Both the position numbers and the translations under genes were made by a program. Below, piece by piece: positions 47,001 through 55,400 of a stretch of 64,000 nt of DNA (its first letter is position 1; each line of letters opens with the position of its first letter). The notes beneath the pieces were generated by a model that was given only the letters and a program-made list of their open reading frames with translations, did not search any database and was not told where the DNA came from. The DNA comes from Procambarus clarkii (Eukaryota > Arthropoda > Malacostraca > Decapoda > Cambaridae): positions 13,239,241-13,303,240 of the forward strand of contig NC_091237.1 in the NCBI RefSeq assembly GCF_040958095.1. Reading direction: 5' to 3'.

Positions 47001-47951
47001 TCAAGGTCAGATAAGCAGAAGTTTACTGGAATTCTGATTATTTTTCTTAACAATATTTCACTGAACACAGATACCCAATATTTTATTTTAAGGAGCCCTC
47101 TTAACCCTTGCACTGCTCACCTATTTTCGGCAAAAACGTCTTGGTGCAATTGTCAAGGACATATTTTTGTTATTTTTACAAATGTTCAGGTAAATTTAAT
47201 GTCAAAATGTTTCCAAAGTCAACTATTTCCATTTCAAAACACAAATAGTAATGAAAACATTAAAAAACATTAAAATATAGCCAAATTAAAAAACAAAGAG
47301 CACAACTCTCTAAGCGCCTAAAGGCGCTTTGCGCAGTGCAGTGGTTAATGCAACACTGAAAACATTTCAAAGAATATCTACAAAATTCATGAGTGCTTTG
47401 CCTTGATGGGCAGAGGGGCCTGACAAATGAGTGAACAGCGCTTCTGATTCGTAGTCCTGAGGTTCCGGGTTTGATCCCCGGTGGAGGCGGAAACAAATGG
47501 GCAGTTTCTTTCACCCTGATGCTCCTGTTACCTAACAGTAAAAAGTTACCCAGGAGTTACAGCTGCTACAGGCTGCTTCCTGGGAATGTGCAACAAAACG
47601 GAGGCCTGGTCGAGGGGATGCTAAGCCTCGAAATCATCTCAAGATCACCTCAAGATGGGTATTATTACATAACATTAGCAAAGGTCCCTACTCATCTGTA
47701 GTTAACTTTATCCATGGAGGAAGTACTGTAGGCAATGGCAATGCCAAGTACTATGGCAATGCCTACAAATTAAATAATTCCATAAAGCATACAGTTATGA
47801 GTCTCATGCTACTGAGCTTCTTAAATAGACTACCACAATATTTACCTCCAGAGTCTAAGCATTCCCAATATTTGTCCCTGGAGTCCCAACACTGATAGCG
47901 GGCTTCCTTGTCTGGGAACTGGGATGACTTTTCACTTATTTCCCTCGGCAT
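23977..47951 (-). CDS. COA6: COA6, cytochrome c oxidase assembly factor 6 (join of two exons)
   Basis: COA6 works in the mitochondrial intermembrane space, where it helps deliver copper to the CuA site of cytochrome c oxidase subunit 2 with SCO1/SCO2. The CDS joins 47951-47846 to 24140-23977, giving 89 residues with an ATG start and TAA stop. The fold signature is intact: CX9C (CWDSRDKYWEC, residues 21-31) and CX10C (CKELRNMYNEHC). The family C-terminal stretch follows: WVKHFDRKRSYLIFKEQ then GYEPL. Human COA6 carries the closely similar VCWGARDEYWKCLD and QWIKYFDKRRDYLKFKE, from memory. The splice is phase 1 inside a Gly codon (GGA G|GC). The ~23.7 kb intron is almost entirely transposons. 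An acceptor just upstream of the ATG (47958) points to a further 5' exon that I could not locate. Confidence 0.93.
24164..27736 (-). mobile_element. DIRS-like tyrosine-recombinase retroelement fossil 3
   Basis: Inverted terminal repeats of roughly 300-400 bp bound the element. Matching landmarks are GCGCAGGGAGCGGTTGACG and CAATGTAAACAAATGAT on the left (24305-24450), and their reverse complements near 27420-27570. On the minus strand the interior shows a gag-like region (about 26670-26000). A DIRS reverse transcriptase follows (about 25900-25390: RDMYWH-like palm, FGLNLPPCLLTRLTQVVLA, WLVW). Then comes a tyrosine recombinase region (about 25330-24946: CQVWELHTLRW, VHYVLCLVGALSCYL). Inverted rather than split-direct repeats point to the DIRS1-like branch. 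It is broken in many places and shorter than I would expect of an intact element. It is homologous to fossil 1 over the recombinase. Confidence 0.85.
27737..28588. other. no gene seen (COA6 intron)
   Basis: This is intron sequence without recognised repeats. A 72-codon frame at 28321-28539 has no motif. Confidence 0.5.
28589..28797 (+). mobile_element. Tigger/pogo-like DNA transposon end
   Basis: After TA at 28587-28588 the sequence starts CAGCGACACCTCGACTTACG and continues with repeated CGACTTACGAT-type boxes. This is the classic terminal arrangement of Tigger-like mariner elements. It is cut on the right by piggyBac-like element B at 28802. No transposase was recognised. Confidence 0.65.
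28849..30466. mobile_element. P element 2: TTAA-flanked with five ~180-bp monomers
   Basis: TTAA lies at 28845-28848 and 30467-30470, with ends CCCTTAAAGTGC and GCATGTTAAGGG. The 1618-bp body begins with the perfect 16-bp palindrome CACGTCATATGACGTG (28866-28881). Monomers starting CACCATAC...TATGGTG lie near 29219, 29400, 29582, 29757 and 29945, one more than in P1. A perfect 16-bp-stem hairpin (AGTGGCAGCCAGTGGC) lies at about 29716-29752. The right part contains AAATAATTAGGTAATTA, shared with P1, P3 and P4. No transposase is present. Confidence 0.88.
31135..31371 (+). pseudogene. piggyBac transposase C-terminal cysteine-rich domain
   Basis: The 78-codon open frame begins in the tail of a piggyBac-family transposase. 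LSYIPPTGTKAKD is followed by a zinc-binding pattern C-x2-C-x13-C-x2-C-x5-C (ECIICKH, TWCNKSEVALC). This matches the cysteine-rich domain that piggyBac transposases use to bind their transposon ends. The upstream catalytic region is not found, and reading frames before 31135 are interrupted (stops near 30740 and 31010). It therefore cannot be a functional enzyme. The basic patch RRNRKRKS between the cysteine pairs is also typical of the family. Confidence 0.72.
31787..32018 (+). mobile_element. S1-type SINE with a tRNA-Thr-like head (copy 3)
   Basis: The head GCCTCGTAGCC...GCACGAGGC closes as a 7-bp acceptor stem (GCCTCGT/ACGAGGC). It has the B box GGTTCGATTCC and an anticodon-loop CTCGTAA that would read CGT (Thr). 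The central domain TTTCTTTCACCCT and CAGCTGTCATGGGCTGCTTCC is shared with S1. The LINE A-type tail is missing. The element ends in GTGTGTG and about 38 A, so it is 3'-truncated or retrotransposed through poly(A). Confidence 0.85.
32155..32804. other. no gene seen (COA6 intron)
   Basis: This is unassigned sequence. Open frames on both strands (32239-32505 minus, 32438-32641 plus) lack known motifs. Confidence 0.45.
32807..33862. mobile_element. foldback piggyBac-like fragment with internal monomers
   Basis: The left part (32807-33165) has the end CCCTTTAACTGCACGGCC. It is homologous, in reverse orientation, to the 3' non-coding part of element B (31480-31700; shared TGTGACGTCATCA and ATTTGC...TTCCAAT...TTTTATTTGCTTTT). 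A ~85-bp arm at about 33078-33165 (GCGCACTGTTCCAAATAC, CCTATGTATAATGAACAC) recurs inverted at 33782-33862. Between the arms lie P-type monomers in reverse orientation. The whole could fold into a large hairpin. A clear TTAA duplication on both sides is not preserved. Confidence 0.6.
34577..35108 (-). mobile_element. tRNA-derived SINE, family S2 (copy 1, split by S1)
   Basis: The minus-strand head is CAGTCTCCGTGGTGTAG...TGGTAAGACACTCGCC with B box GGTTCGTATCC. The body carries CTTAACTGTAGCCTCTGTTTA, and the tail GAAACGCTACGCGTACTAG, then GGCTGTACAAGAATGTAAC and a poly(T) at 34577-34595 (A tail). An S1 SINE has inserted inside the A-box region (between 34844 and 35092). The tail matches LINE family B (58840-58890). 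Confidence 0.88.
34845..35091 (-). mobile_element. S1-type SINE with a tRNA-Thr-like head (copy 4)
   Basis: The minus-strand head GGGGCCTCGTAGCCTGGTGG is followed by the B box GGTTCGATTCC. The S1 central domain and the full LINE A-type tail (CCTGGTCGAGGACCGGGCC ... AAATCATCTCAAGATAACC) follow. It shows that the Thr-like head of copy 3 can be joined to the complete S1 tail. It is nested in SINE S2, which is nested in CR1-e. Confidence 0.92.
35205..35898 (-). mobile_element. solo LTR (Gypsy-like), fossil
   Basis: A 694-bp block starts TGTGACGGTAACGCG and ends ATTGTCACA on the minus strand. It is flanked on both sides by a 4-bp GTAC duplication (35201-35204 and 35899-35902). Flanking CR1-e sequence is continuous across it. 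Short inverted TGTGAC/GTCACA ends and a 4-bp duplication fit a Gypsy-type LTR left by recombination. No internal region is present here. The family call is tentative. Confidence 0.75.
36292..36983 (-). pseudogene. CR1 ORF1 coiled-coil protein
   Basis: Two adjoining minus-strand open frames (36597-36983, 128 codons; 36292-36549, 85 codons) are rich in Lys and Glu with heptad-like spacing: MLKNYEEKVIKLEQENEGLK, then EEGNKEIEKYKEEIRETY. A coiled-coil RNA-binding ORF1 is normal upstream of the CR1 endonuclease. The same protein is seen in CR1-a (10372-10671) and at the start of CR1-d. A frame break near 36560-36590 separates the two parts. Confidence 0.7.
37140..38245 (-). mobile_element. P element 5: reversed, related to P1-P4
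   Basis: The right boundary is TTAA at 38246-38249 after GCAGTGCAGTGG. The 38090-38245 segment matches the arms of the foldback MITE at 63275 (GAGCCCTGAGAAAGCTGGTG, GTTGCGCAC). Monomers of the P family run in reverse from about 37200 (TTCACCATAGTGAACCACTA, TGGTATGGTG) with spacing near 180 bp. The left boundary is unclear, at about 37140 against CR1-e. No coding sequence was seen. Confidence 0.7.
39660..39955 (+). repeat. 21-bp minisatellite encoding a TSTAVPS heptapeptide
   Basis: About 14 units of CACGAGCACAGCCGTACCCAG-type sequence run in tandem. Because 21 is divisible by 3, the array is open in several frames. In one plus frame it reads (TSTAVPS)n and continues through EAAEANTAVV to TAA at 40019-40021. 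A TAA at 39658-39660 separates it from the upstream MSQGLANS frame. Ser/Thr/Pro-rich tails are common at the C-terminus of Tigger-type transposases, so this may be the expanded tail of a lost one. Confidence 0.85.
40172..43895 (-). pseudogene. I-like LINE ORF2: endonuclease, reverse transcriptase, RNase H
   Basis: This is the polyprotein that nicks the target and reverse transcribes the LINE RNA. The APE-type endonuclease shows QWNVRGYYAN and CLQEP (43895-43668), LLGDFNCHSLWGD and GSDHFPI. The RT lies in an 855-codon open frame (43647-41080) with FRPIALTSCICKFFER, FGFRKCRST, GVPQGSVLS and the catalytic YVDD in LYVDDLTLC. RNase H (41083-40172) has FTDGSKS, TAELYAI, VVDSRSAL and ADAAAKEAV, so all four acidic positions are visible. 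Two frameshifts fall in the endonuclease (about 43765-43640) and one between RT and RNase H (about 41085). Otherwise it is remarkably open. Confidence 0.93.
43919..45821 (-). pseudogene. I-like LINE ORF1, gag-like protein with CCHC zinc knuckles
   Basis: This would bind LINE RNA in the ribonucleoprotein. The Pro/Ser-rich N-terminal half (45821-45108) is followed by a central fold (KYFDLLPLDSAP, VRVSKNAQLNASVGTI). Three retroviral-type knuckles lie near 44970-44850: CNKCWRFGHGALRC, CPLCGGEGHSKSEC and CLNCGEAHPTFSRAC. A Pro/Ser-rich tail ends DPDPDPDIL at 43919. The frame is broken by one TAG at 45105-45107 and by a frameshift near 44460, so the intact protein is not encoded. The N-terminal ATG at 45821 is the first in frame. 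Confidence 0.88.
46765..47100. other. no gene seen (COA6 intron)
   Basis: This is AT-rich intron sequence between the Tigger-like element and a small TTAA MITE. No exon was recognised. Confidence 0.5.
47105..47344. mobile_element. 240-bp TTAA MITE
   Basis: TTAA at 47101-47104 and 47345-47348 flanks inverted ends CCCTTGCACTGCTCACC and GCGCAGTGCAGTGG. The AT-rich interior is non-coding. The CACTGC core of the ends resembles the ends of P5 and of the foldback MITE at 63275, suggesting they are mobilised by one transposase family. Confidence 0.8.
47410..47655 (+). mobile_element. S1-type SINE with a tRNA-Thr-like head (copy 5)
   Basis: The head starts GGGGCCTGACAAATGAGTG and has the B-box region GGTTTGATCCC and anticodon-loop TTCGTAG (CGT). 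The central domain and the S1 tail GGCCTGGTCGAG...AAATCATCTCAAGATCACC are complete. It is more diverged than the other copies. It lies about 190 bp from the COA6 start-codon exon, in the intron. Confidence 0.85.
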
Positions 47952-47957
47952 TTTACA
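47846..47957 (-). CDS. COA6: COA6 start-codon exon
   Basis: The coding part is 47951-47846: MPREISEKSSQFPDKEARYQ then CWDSRDKYWECLDSG plus one base of the next Gly codon. It holds the first cysteine pair (CX9C). The donor is GGAG|GTAAAT at 47845-47844, and an acceptor TTTTTTCACTTTCAG lies at 47958-47959, six bases upstream of the ATG. The ATG is the only Met before the conserved region. The short N-terminus fits the family, which has no cleaved targeting peptide. Confidence 0.94.
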
Positions 47958-47959
47958 CT

Positions 47960-48398
47960 GAAAGTGAAAAAAAGAACCTTCAATTATGGTATTTCTATAA
48001 CAAAACAACTTATGTTTCATGCAATACTGTATTAAGTTTGAAGATTTAAAGCAAAGTTTAAGAAAAAGATACATATGGTTCGATCACATGTGGCCAAATT
48101 TGCACTTGACAGGTTGGAGATCTCTCTCCAACCTGACAACTCTTATGATATGAGTAGAAGCTAAAACAAAAAACATTAAAATTGGTGTAAAACCTGCCAT
48201 CAGGAAGTTACATGGCCAAATAGCAATAGTGGCCTTCCTTGAATCACTTTATAATAATCATGAAAGTTTCAAGCAATTATGAGGCTATAATAATTCATAA
48301 TAATTAATTCATAGTTCATAATAAGCCAAATAATGACCCAAGAATGGAAACTGAAGCTAATTCAATAGCTGCCTGATTAGGTAAGGTGTGATATAGCT
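47960..48398. other. COA6 5' intron sequence; no exon recognised
   Basis: The upstream acceptor implies at least one more 5' exon in this direction, but I could not identify it. A perfect 11-bp hairpin (CAGGTTGGAGA, loop TCTC, TCTCCAACCTG) lies near 48112-48137. Confidence 0.45.
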
Positions 48399-48402
48399 TT
48401 AA

Positions 48403-49953
48403 CCCATAAACTGCGCAACACCTCATATGACGTGTTGAGTAACTTGCCCAAAAGTGCGCATCACGTCATATGACATGTTGGAGTACTATGCAAGATTTAA
48501 ACGACCTACGGATACACAGGGTTCACCTCACCTTCATCAGGGGTCTTGTAAACAGACGCCATTTATTTTTTTAAATCGTGGGCAACATTCCCGGGTGTGA
48601 GGGCCTCAGTACTGAGTCAGCCACCAAGGCCGGCAAATGCAGCATGAGCTCACATCACTGCTATTCAGCTTGTGACCACAGCATCGCCTAAAAATGTCAA
48701 AATATATATGTACATGCTATTACTTGGCAATGACAGTATTACAGAAGACCCCTGTGATAAAAATGACCAGGATTCAGCTAATAGCAGAATTGTTGTGATA
48801 ATTAGCGCTGTAGTAGGAGAAGTAATCTTGGTGGGGAGGGAGGTAGCGTTGTCTGCTGACTCTGTGTGACCACCTTTTACTATCTGGACTTATACTAGCT
48901 TAGTGGTTCGCTATGGTGAACAAAACGGGTAGATATTTATATATAACGTCTGAATATACAGTAGTGAATAAAAGCAAACACAGTATGGTGGGAGTAGAAT
49001 GTTGGCAAATCAGGTGAGGTGAGGGAATGGCAGCCAGTGGCGGGCTGGCTGGTGTGTGGTGGTCACTCCTTGCTGCAGTTTGACTCGGCATACCAACTTA
49101 GTTGTTTGTTATGAACACAAATGTAGATACTTATACATGTATATAACGTGTATATATAGTGTAATAACAGCAAAAGGAGTGTTGGAAGAAGCCATTTTGG
49201 TGAGGGAGGTGGTGTCATCTTCTTGACTTGTCATGCTGTGTAAGGGTGGCCACTATGCTCTTTGTGCACTATACCAGCTAAGATGAACAGAACATGTAGA
49301 TACTTATATATAACGTCTGTATATAGTGAATAAAAGCAAAAACAGTATGATGGGAGGAAGATGTTGGCGAGTGAGGAGTTTTTGAGGGAGTGGTGGCGAG
49401 AGGCTGACTGGCAGATGTGGTGGCCACTTCTCGTTGCTTTTTGAATCGCAATATCAACTTAGTGGTTCATTATGGTGAACAAAACATGCAGATACTTATA
49501 TATAACCTGTGTATATAGTGTAATAACCAACAAAGTATTTGTTTATTGTTTTATGAACATAATTGAATCAATAATATGCCCACCATAATTTTGAGTACGG
49601 CGATGATTCACATTTTATTATTTAAATATATCATACTACACACTATTGAATAATATTACAGCAAAAAAACGAAGAAAAAATCACACATTGAAATAATTAG
49701 GTAATTATATCTTTGTGGCAACTCCCGCCTGACAGCTGTGGCGGAGCAGAACTCCCCAACGCTTGCTGAGTCAGCATCACTTTTTTGCCAGACTTCCCTA
49801 CCCTATTGCAGCCAAAATATGCCACTTACGATTTTTTTATTATTTTTTCCTGTGATCAAGGAACACAAATTAACAGGTTTGTAAGAGAAAAAAAAATTTG
49901 ATTTTTTTTTTTATGCACCTGTGGGTGACAAATGCCAAATAGCCCAGAGCAGC
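48403..49953. mobile_element. P element 3: TTAA-flanked
   Basis: TTAA lies at 48399-48402 and 49954-49957. The left end is CCCATAAACTGCGC, and the right end AGCCCAGAGCAGC is degraded. Two copies of the TCATATGACRTG palindromic motif lie near 48422 and 48466. P-type monomers lie at about 48890, 49090, 49265 and 49445, each with TAGATACTTATATATAAC or a close variant. Its right TTAA is also the left TTAA of P4. Confidence 0.82.
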
Positions 49954-49957
49954 TTAA

Positions 49958-51554
49958 CCCATAAAGTGCGCATCACGTCATATGACAAGCTGGACGTTGT
50001 TCCAGTCAACTGCGCATCACGTCATATGATGTGTTGGAGTACTATGCAAGATTTAAACAGCCCGCGGATACACGGGGTTCACCACACCTTCATCAGGGCT
50101 CTTGTAAACAGACGCCATTTTTTTTAAAAATCGTGGGCCAAACTCCCGGGTGTTATTGGCCTCAGTATTGAGTGAGCAACCAAGCCTGACGCACGCAGCA
50201 TGAGCTAACAGCACTGCTGTTCAGCTTGTGACCACAGCATCGCCTAAAAATGCCAAATTATACTTGTTCATGCTATTATGTAGCGATGATATTATTACAG
50301 AAGACCCCTGACTGTGATAAAACTGACCAGGGTTCTGATAATAGCAGGATTGTGGTGATATTTAGCGCTGTGCGCCATGGAGGGAGGAGTAATGCTGTGG
50401 GAGGGAGGGTGGTGGGAGGGCCACACAAAGTCAAAGTCTTTTGACTTTGTGTGGCCACCTTTTATTGACTGCACTCACCATACCAGCTTAGTGGTTCGCT
50501 ATGGTGAACACAAATGTAGATACTTATATATAACGTGTGTATAGAGGGTATAAACAGCAAGAGAAGGTTTGGAGCCGCCATTTTGGTGAGGGCGGTGGGG
50601 TCATCTGCACGACGCCACCGTGCAGACGACGGTGTTGTTTACTGGTTACCACGATGGTCTTTGGGCACCATACCAGTTTATTTGTACAAGTATGGTGAAT
50701 AAAACAGGTAGATATTTATATATAATGTGTGTATATAGCGTAATAACACCACACAGTATTGTTGGAGGAGAAATATTAGTGCATCTGGCCTTGAGGGCGG
50801 CCGCCGATCAGCTGACTGTAGCCACATCTTTGTGCCTTTACTCACCATACAAGCTTAGATGTGCAGTTATGGTGAACAAAACATGTAGATACTTATATAT
50901 AACGTCTGTATATAGTGAATTATAGCAAAAACATTATTGTGGGAGGAGAATGTGGGTGAGTCAGATGACTTTAGGGAGGGCGGGAGTGGCTGGCTGGTAA
51001 ACGGCGGTCACTCCTCGTTACTTTTTGACTCATAATAGCTACTTAGTGGTTCATTATAGTGAACAAAACATGCAGATACTTATATATAACCTGTGCTTAT
51101 AATGTAATAACTGACAAAGTATTTGTTCACTGATTGATGAACATAATTGAATCAACAATATGCACACCATATTTTTGAGTACAGCAATGATTCACTCATT
51201 TTATTATATAAATATATCAAACTACACACTATTGAATAATATTACAGCAAAAAAAGTATGAAAAATCAATCAGAGACATTGAAATAATTCGGTAATTATC
51301 TCTTTGTGGCAACTCCAGCCTGACAGCTTGCGAGCAAAAGACCGCCTGGGACGCACGCTGAGTCAGCGCCTAGAATTTGCCAGACTTCCCCGCCCTATAG
51401 CAGGCAATAAATGCCACTTACGATTTTTTTATTATTTTTCCCGTGATCAGTGAGCACAAATTAACAGGTTAGGAAGAAAAAATCATTTTTTTTTTTTCAA
51501 AATGACATGCGCCTGTGGGGATGACAGGATATTAGACCCCGAGCATGTTAAGGG
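49958..51554. mobile_element. P element 4: TTAA-flanked, tandem with P3
   Basis: The left TTAA is 49954-49957 and the first right TTAA is 51555-51558. The left end CCCATAAAGTGCGC is followed by two copies of CATCACGTCATATGA about 50 bp apart. Monomers start near 50476, 50667, 50840 and 51030. A perfect 17-bp-stem hairpin (GGCCACACAAAGTCAAA, loop of 4) lies at 50419-50456. The right end is GAGCATGTTAAGGG, as in P2. The body is closer to P2 than to P1. Confidence 0.85.
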
Positions 51555-51612
51555 TTAAACCCTGAGCATGTTAAGGGTTAAACCCTGAGCATGTTAAGGG
51601 TTAAGGGTTAAA
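51534..51612. repeat. triplicated terminal sequence of P4
   Basis: The 22-23-bp unit ACCCTGAGCATGTTAAGGGTTA, i.e. P4's right end plus its TTAA, occurs three times in tandem. An extra AGGGTTA follows. It looks like local duplication or repeated end insertion. Confidence 0.9.
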
Positions 51613-51860
51613 TAGGGCTACAAGAACAGAAGAACTGGCAAAATTTTACTGGTAATAAATATATATATACAGAATATACTGTATACGGTTTTGAAAACAA
51701 AATAGCATTGTTGACAGTCTTGTGTACGTTTTACTACCCTCCCCCCAACCCATGCCAGATCATCCTGATACTATATCTACAGTATACTACTGTATATAGT
51801 ACTATCAGTACTATCACCTCAGAGCCCAAAAGAAAGTAGTAGAATTATTACTATTAAATA

Positions 51861-52460
51861 AAAAACCCAGCATTGAATGAAATGAAATGCCATTTTCTGG
51901 GTAAGACCCGGGGGCTTCCCGAGCTCACCGGACTGATATGTATGTATTAGACCATGGCATCAGTCGATGGAGTTCTTGCCTACCAGGGACCACGAACCAG
52001 AACCTAGCCCCCTCAGAAAGGCACAAGGAGCAATGGCTTATGGAAACCCCCATGTGTTTGGAAGCATTCTATGTCTGCCATCGACCGGGATTTGATACCC
52101 AGAAAGGTAGGCGTAACAAAACAAACCCCACATGGTAAAAATTGCTACCTATCTTGAGGTTATCTTGAGATGATTTTGGGGCTTTTCAGTGTCCCCACGG
52201 CCCGGTCCTCGACCAGGCCTCCACCCCCAGGAAGCAGCCCGTGACAGCTGACCAACACCCAGGTACCTATTTTACTGCTAGGTAACAGGGGCATAGGGTG
52301 AAAGAAACTCTGCCCATTGTTTCTCGCCGGCACCTGGGATCGAACCCAGGACCACAGGATCACAAGTCCAGCGTGCTGTCCGCTCGGTCGGCCGGCTCCC
52401 ATGCTCGGGAGCCGGCTAAAACCAAACCTAAAACTGAACAGGGAGGCAGAACTCTCAAAT
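51861..52460. mobile_element. DIRS-like fossil 4 (terminal repeat fragment)
   Basis: This matches the left inverted repeat of fossil 1: TGAATGAAATGAAATGCC, GGACTGATATGTATGTATTAG, AGCAATGGCTTATGGA and ACCCAGAAAGGTAG. It continues beyond the SINE at 52409-52460. It is split by an S1 SINE at 52153-52408. No coding part is seen. It is broken and old. Confidence 0.75.
52153..52408 (-). mobile_element. tRNA-derived SINE, family S1 (copy 6)
   Basis: This is a complete minus-strand copy with head GGAGCCGGCCGACCGAGCGG, B box GGTTCGATCCC, central domain and tail ending ATCTCAAGATAACCTCAAG. It is inserted in DIRS-like fossil 4. Confidence 0.92.
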
Positions 52461-55400
52461 TAAACAAGCAAGTGATCTCAAGTGAAACGTCATTCCACAT
52501 TCTGGGTCCCTTGATTTGCCGAGTATTTCTAGTTTGGTTAAGTCGCACTCTTGGAATATCAGATATGTATGTCTTTCTAGTGTTGTGCCCACACTAGAAA
52601 GTGAAACCCATGGGTTCCATTGTACAACGTTCACAGAAAGTGTTTAAGGTCAGGATTGGCATTACAGTTCAGAGTTTTAAATATATAGAGTACACTTGAG
52701 AGGATGTGCAGTGACTTAATATCTAACATATTCAAAGATTTAAGGGGGCCAAGTGCTGTCTGGGACCAAAGTTTGTTATTGTTCTGATATCATTTTTGTG
52801 TCAAGTAATTATTGGATGTAGATGATTTTGGTTACCTTACCTTGAGGTTACCTTGAGGTGCTTCCGGGGCTTAGCGTCCCCCCGGCCCGGTCGTCGACCA
52901 GGCCTCCTGGTTGCCGGACTGATTAACCAGGCTGTTGGACGCGGCTGCTCGCAGCCTGACGTACGAGTCACAGCCTGGTTGATCAGGTATCCTTTGGAGG
53001 TGCTTATCCAGTTCTCTCTTGAACACTGTGAGGGGTCGGCCAGTTATGCCCCTTATGTGTAGTGGAAGTGTGTTGAACAGTCTCGGACCTCTGATGTTGA
53101 TAAAGTTCTTTCTCAGAGTACCAGTTGCACCTCTGTTTTTCAACGGGGGTATTCTGCACATCCTGCCATGTCTTCTGGTCTCATGTGATGTTATTTCTGT
53201 GTGCAGGTTTGGGACCAGCCCCTCTAATATTTTCCACGTGTAAATTATTATGTACCTCTCCCGCCTGCGCTCAAGGGAGTACAGTTTTAGGCTCTTTACT
53301 CGGTCCCAATAGTTTAGATGTTTTACTGAGTGGATTCTAGCAGTAAAGGATCTCTGCACGCTCTCCAGGTCAGTAATTTCTCCAGCTTTGAAAGGTGCTG
53401 TCATTGTGCAGCAGTACTCCACTCTAGAGAGCACAAGCGTTTTGAAAAGTATCATCATCGGTATAGCATCTCTAGTGTGAAAAGTTCTTGTTATCCAACC
53501 TGTCATTTTTCTTGCAGTTCCTTGCAGCTTGCAGTTCCATGGTTAGTAGAACCCCAAGCACAGATACCATAATTGAGATAAGGATAGATGAGAGAGTAAT
53601 AGGGCATTACCATGGCAGGGCGAGGTACATAATATCTGATTTCAGAAAGAATGCTAAATGTTTTAGACACTTTTTTTTGCTATATTTTCAATGCGGCCCT
53701 GAAAATTCAGCTTGTTATCAATGAGAATACCAAGGAATTTAACATCTACTTTGTTACTAATTTGGATATTGTTAATTCTTTGATTAATTTAATCTGAGGA
53801 TTTATTACCAATATACTGTAGAAGGTTTTTGTCAATGTTAAGGGTGAGTTTGTTAGCAGTTAGCCAAAGATGGACTTTATTTAGTTCAGTATTCACTGTC
53901 TTTCTAAATACAAGGGCTAGGACTGGAGAAAATGATGGTTGTGTCATCAGCAAATAAAATTGGCTTCAGATATTGAGAGATGCATTTGGAAGGTCATTAA
54001 TGTAGATGAGAAAAGGGAGAGGGCCAAGTATACTGTCATGTGGAACACCAATGTTGATGGATAGGGTGGGAGAAATGGAATCATTCACGGAAACATACTG
54101 GAGCCTGTCAGTAAGGTAAAACTGAAAGTATTGGAGGGAGTGACCTATGACTCCATAATGATGTACAGTAATTCAAGAAGGTTGTGGTGGTTAACAGTGT
54201 CAAAAGCCTTACATAGGTCAACAAGTAACCCAACAGGGAACTCATTTTTATCAAGAGCTGCATATATTAAGTTAATCATACTAATCAGTGCATCATTGAT
54301 GCTTTTTTGAGTCTGAAGCCATACTGGCAAGAGCTAAGTATATTGCGTTTAGCTATATAAGAGTAAAGCTGCTTGTAGATTTGGTTTCAAATGCTTTAGA
54401 CACGGTTGGCAATAATGATGTCTCAAATTGTTGACATCAGTGAGATCACCAGATTTATGGGCTGGGGTTATTTTTGCTTTTTTTTTTGTAGAATATCACG
54501 AAAGGTTTGGACTTCAAGTGATTTGTTGTAGAGCAATGCAATGGCCGGAGCTTGAAATCTAGAGGCTTTTTTGTAAATTAGATTTGGTATCTCAGCAAGG
54601 GCACCTGACTTAAGAGAAAGGATTCTCTCATTAACATCACAGTATCTCCTTGAAAGAAATTTGGAGATGACCCCTAACCTATACTTTTTCTCATGGTCAT
54701 GTTTTTTATTAATAGATTTTAATATACCCTTAGTAAGTCATGGATTGTTTAACCTTTTAGTTGTGGCTTGTTTAGTTAACATTGGACAGTGGGTATTATA
54801 GAGGCTCAATTTTGTGAAGAAATGTTTGCACCGCTAGGTTGATGTTCACTATGTTACCTATTTCAGTCTCCCAGTTGATATTTACAGCATCAATAAGTTG
54901 TTTATAGAAGTTTCATTGTGCAACCTAAAGCTTATTTTCATTATATCTACAGGTGGTTTATTAATATTGGTTAGAAGAAATGTGGGGTAATAGTCTGTGG
55001 TCCAGTGATTATCCCTGAAGTGAAGAGGTTATGTTAGTCCAGATGTGGTCAAGAGTAGAAGCAGTCATTTTAGTAATTCTGGTAGGTTTAGTAATTAAGG
55101 GTATGAGCATGCAGGAATTCATACAGTTGAGGAAACTATTTGTAGCAACGTGTGGGTTATCAGGCTCGCAGAGGTCAATATTATAATCCCGATATTATTA
55201 GTTGGTTTTTGTCAAGTTTGTTCGTTAGTACCCTGTATTAGATTTCTAAGGTAGAGTTGAATTCAGCAACATCAGTGTTAGGAATTCTGTAAACTGTTCC
55301 CACAGTCAAGTCAGCCTCGGCACCCTTGACTCTGAAACGGGCAAAGAAATACTCGCCACAAATGTGTCTAGTTTAAATAACTTTTAAGCTTGTCAGTTTT

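Noticed and set aside
47763-48074. A 103-codon minus frame read as one protein
   Set aside because: Only the middle part is COA6 exon. The sequence after the GTAAAT donor and before the acceptor is intron read-through.
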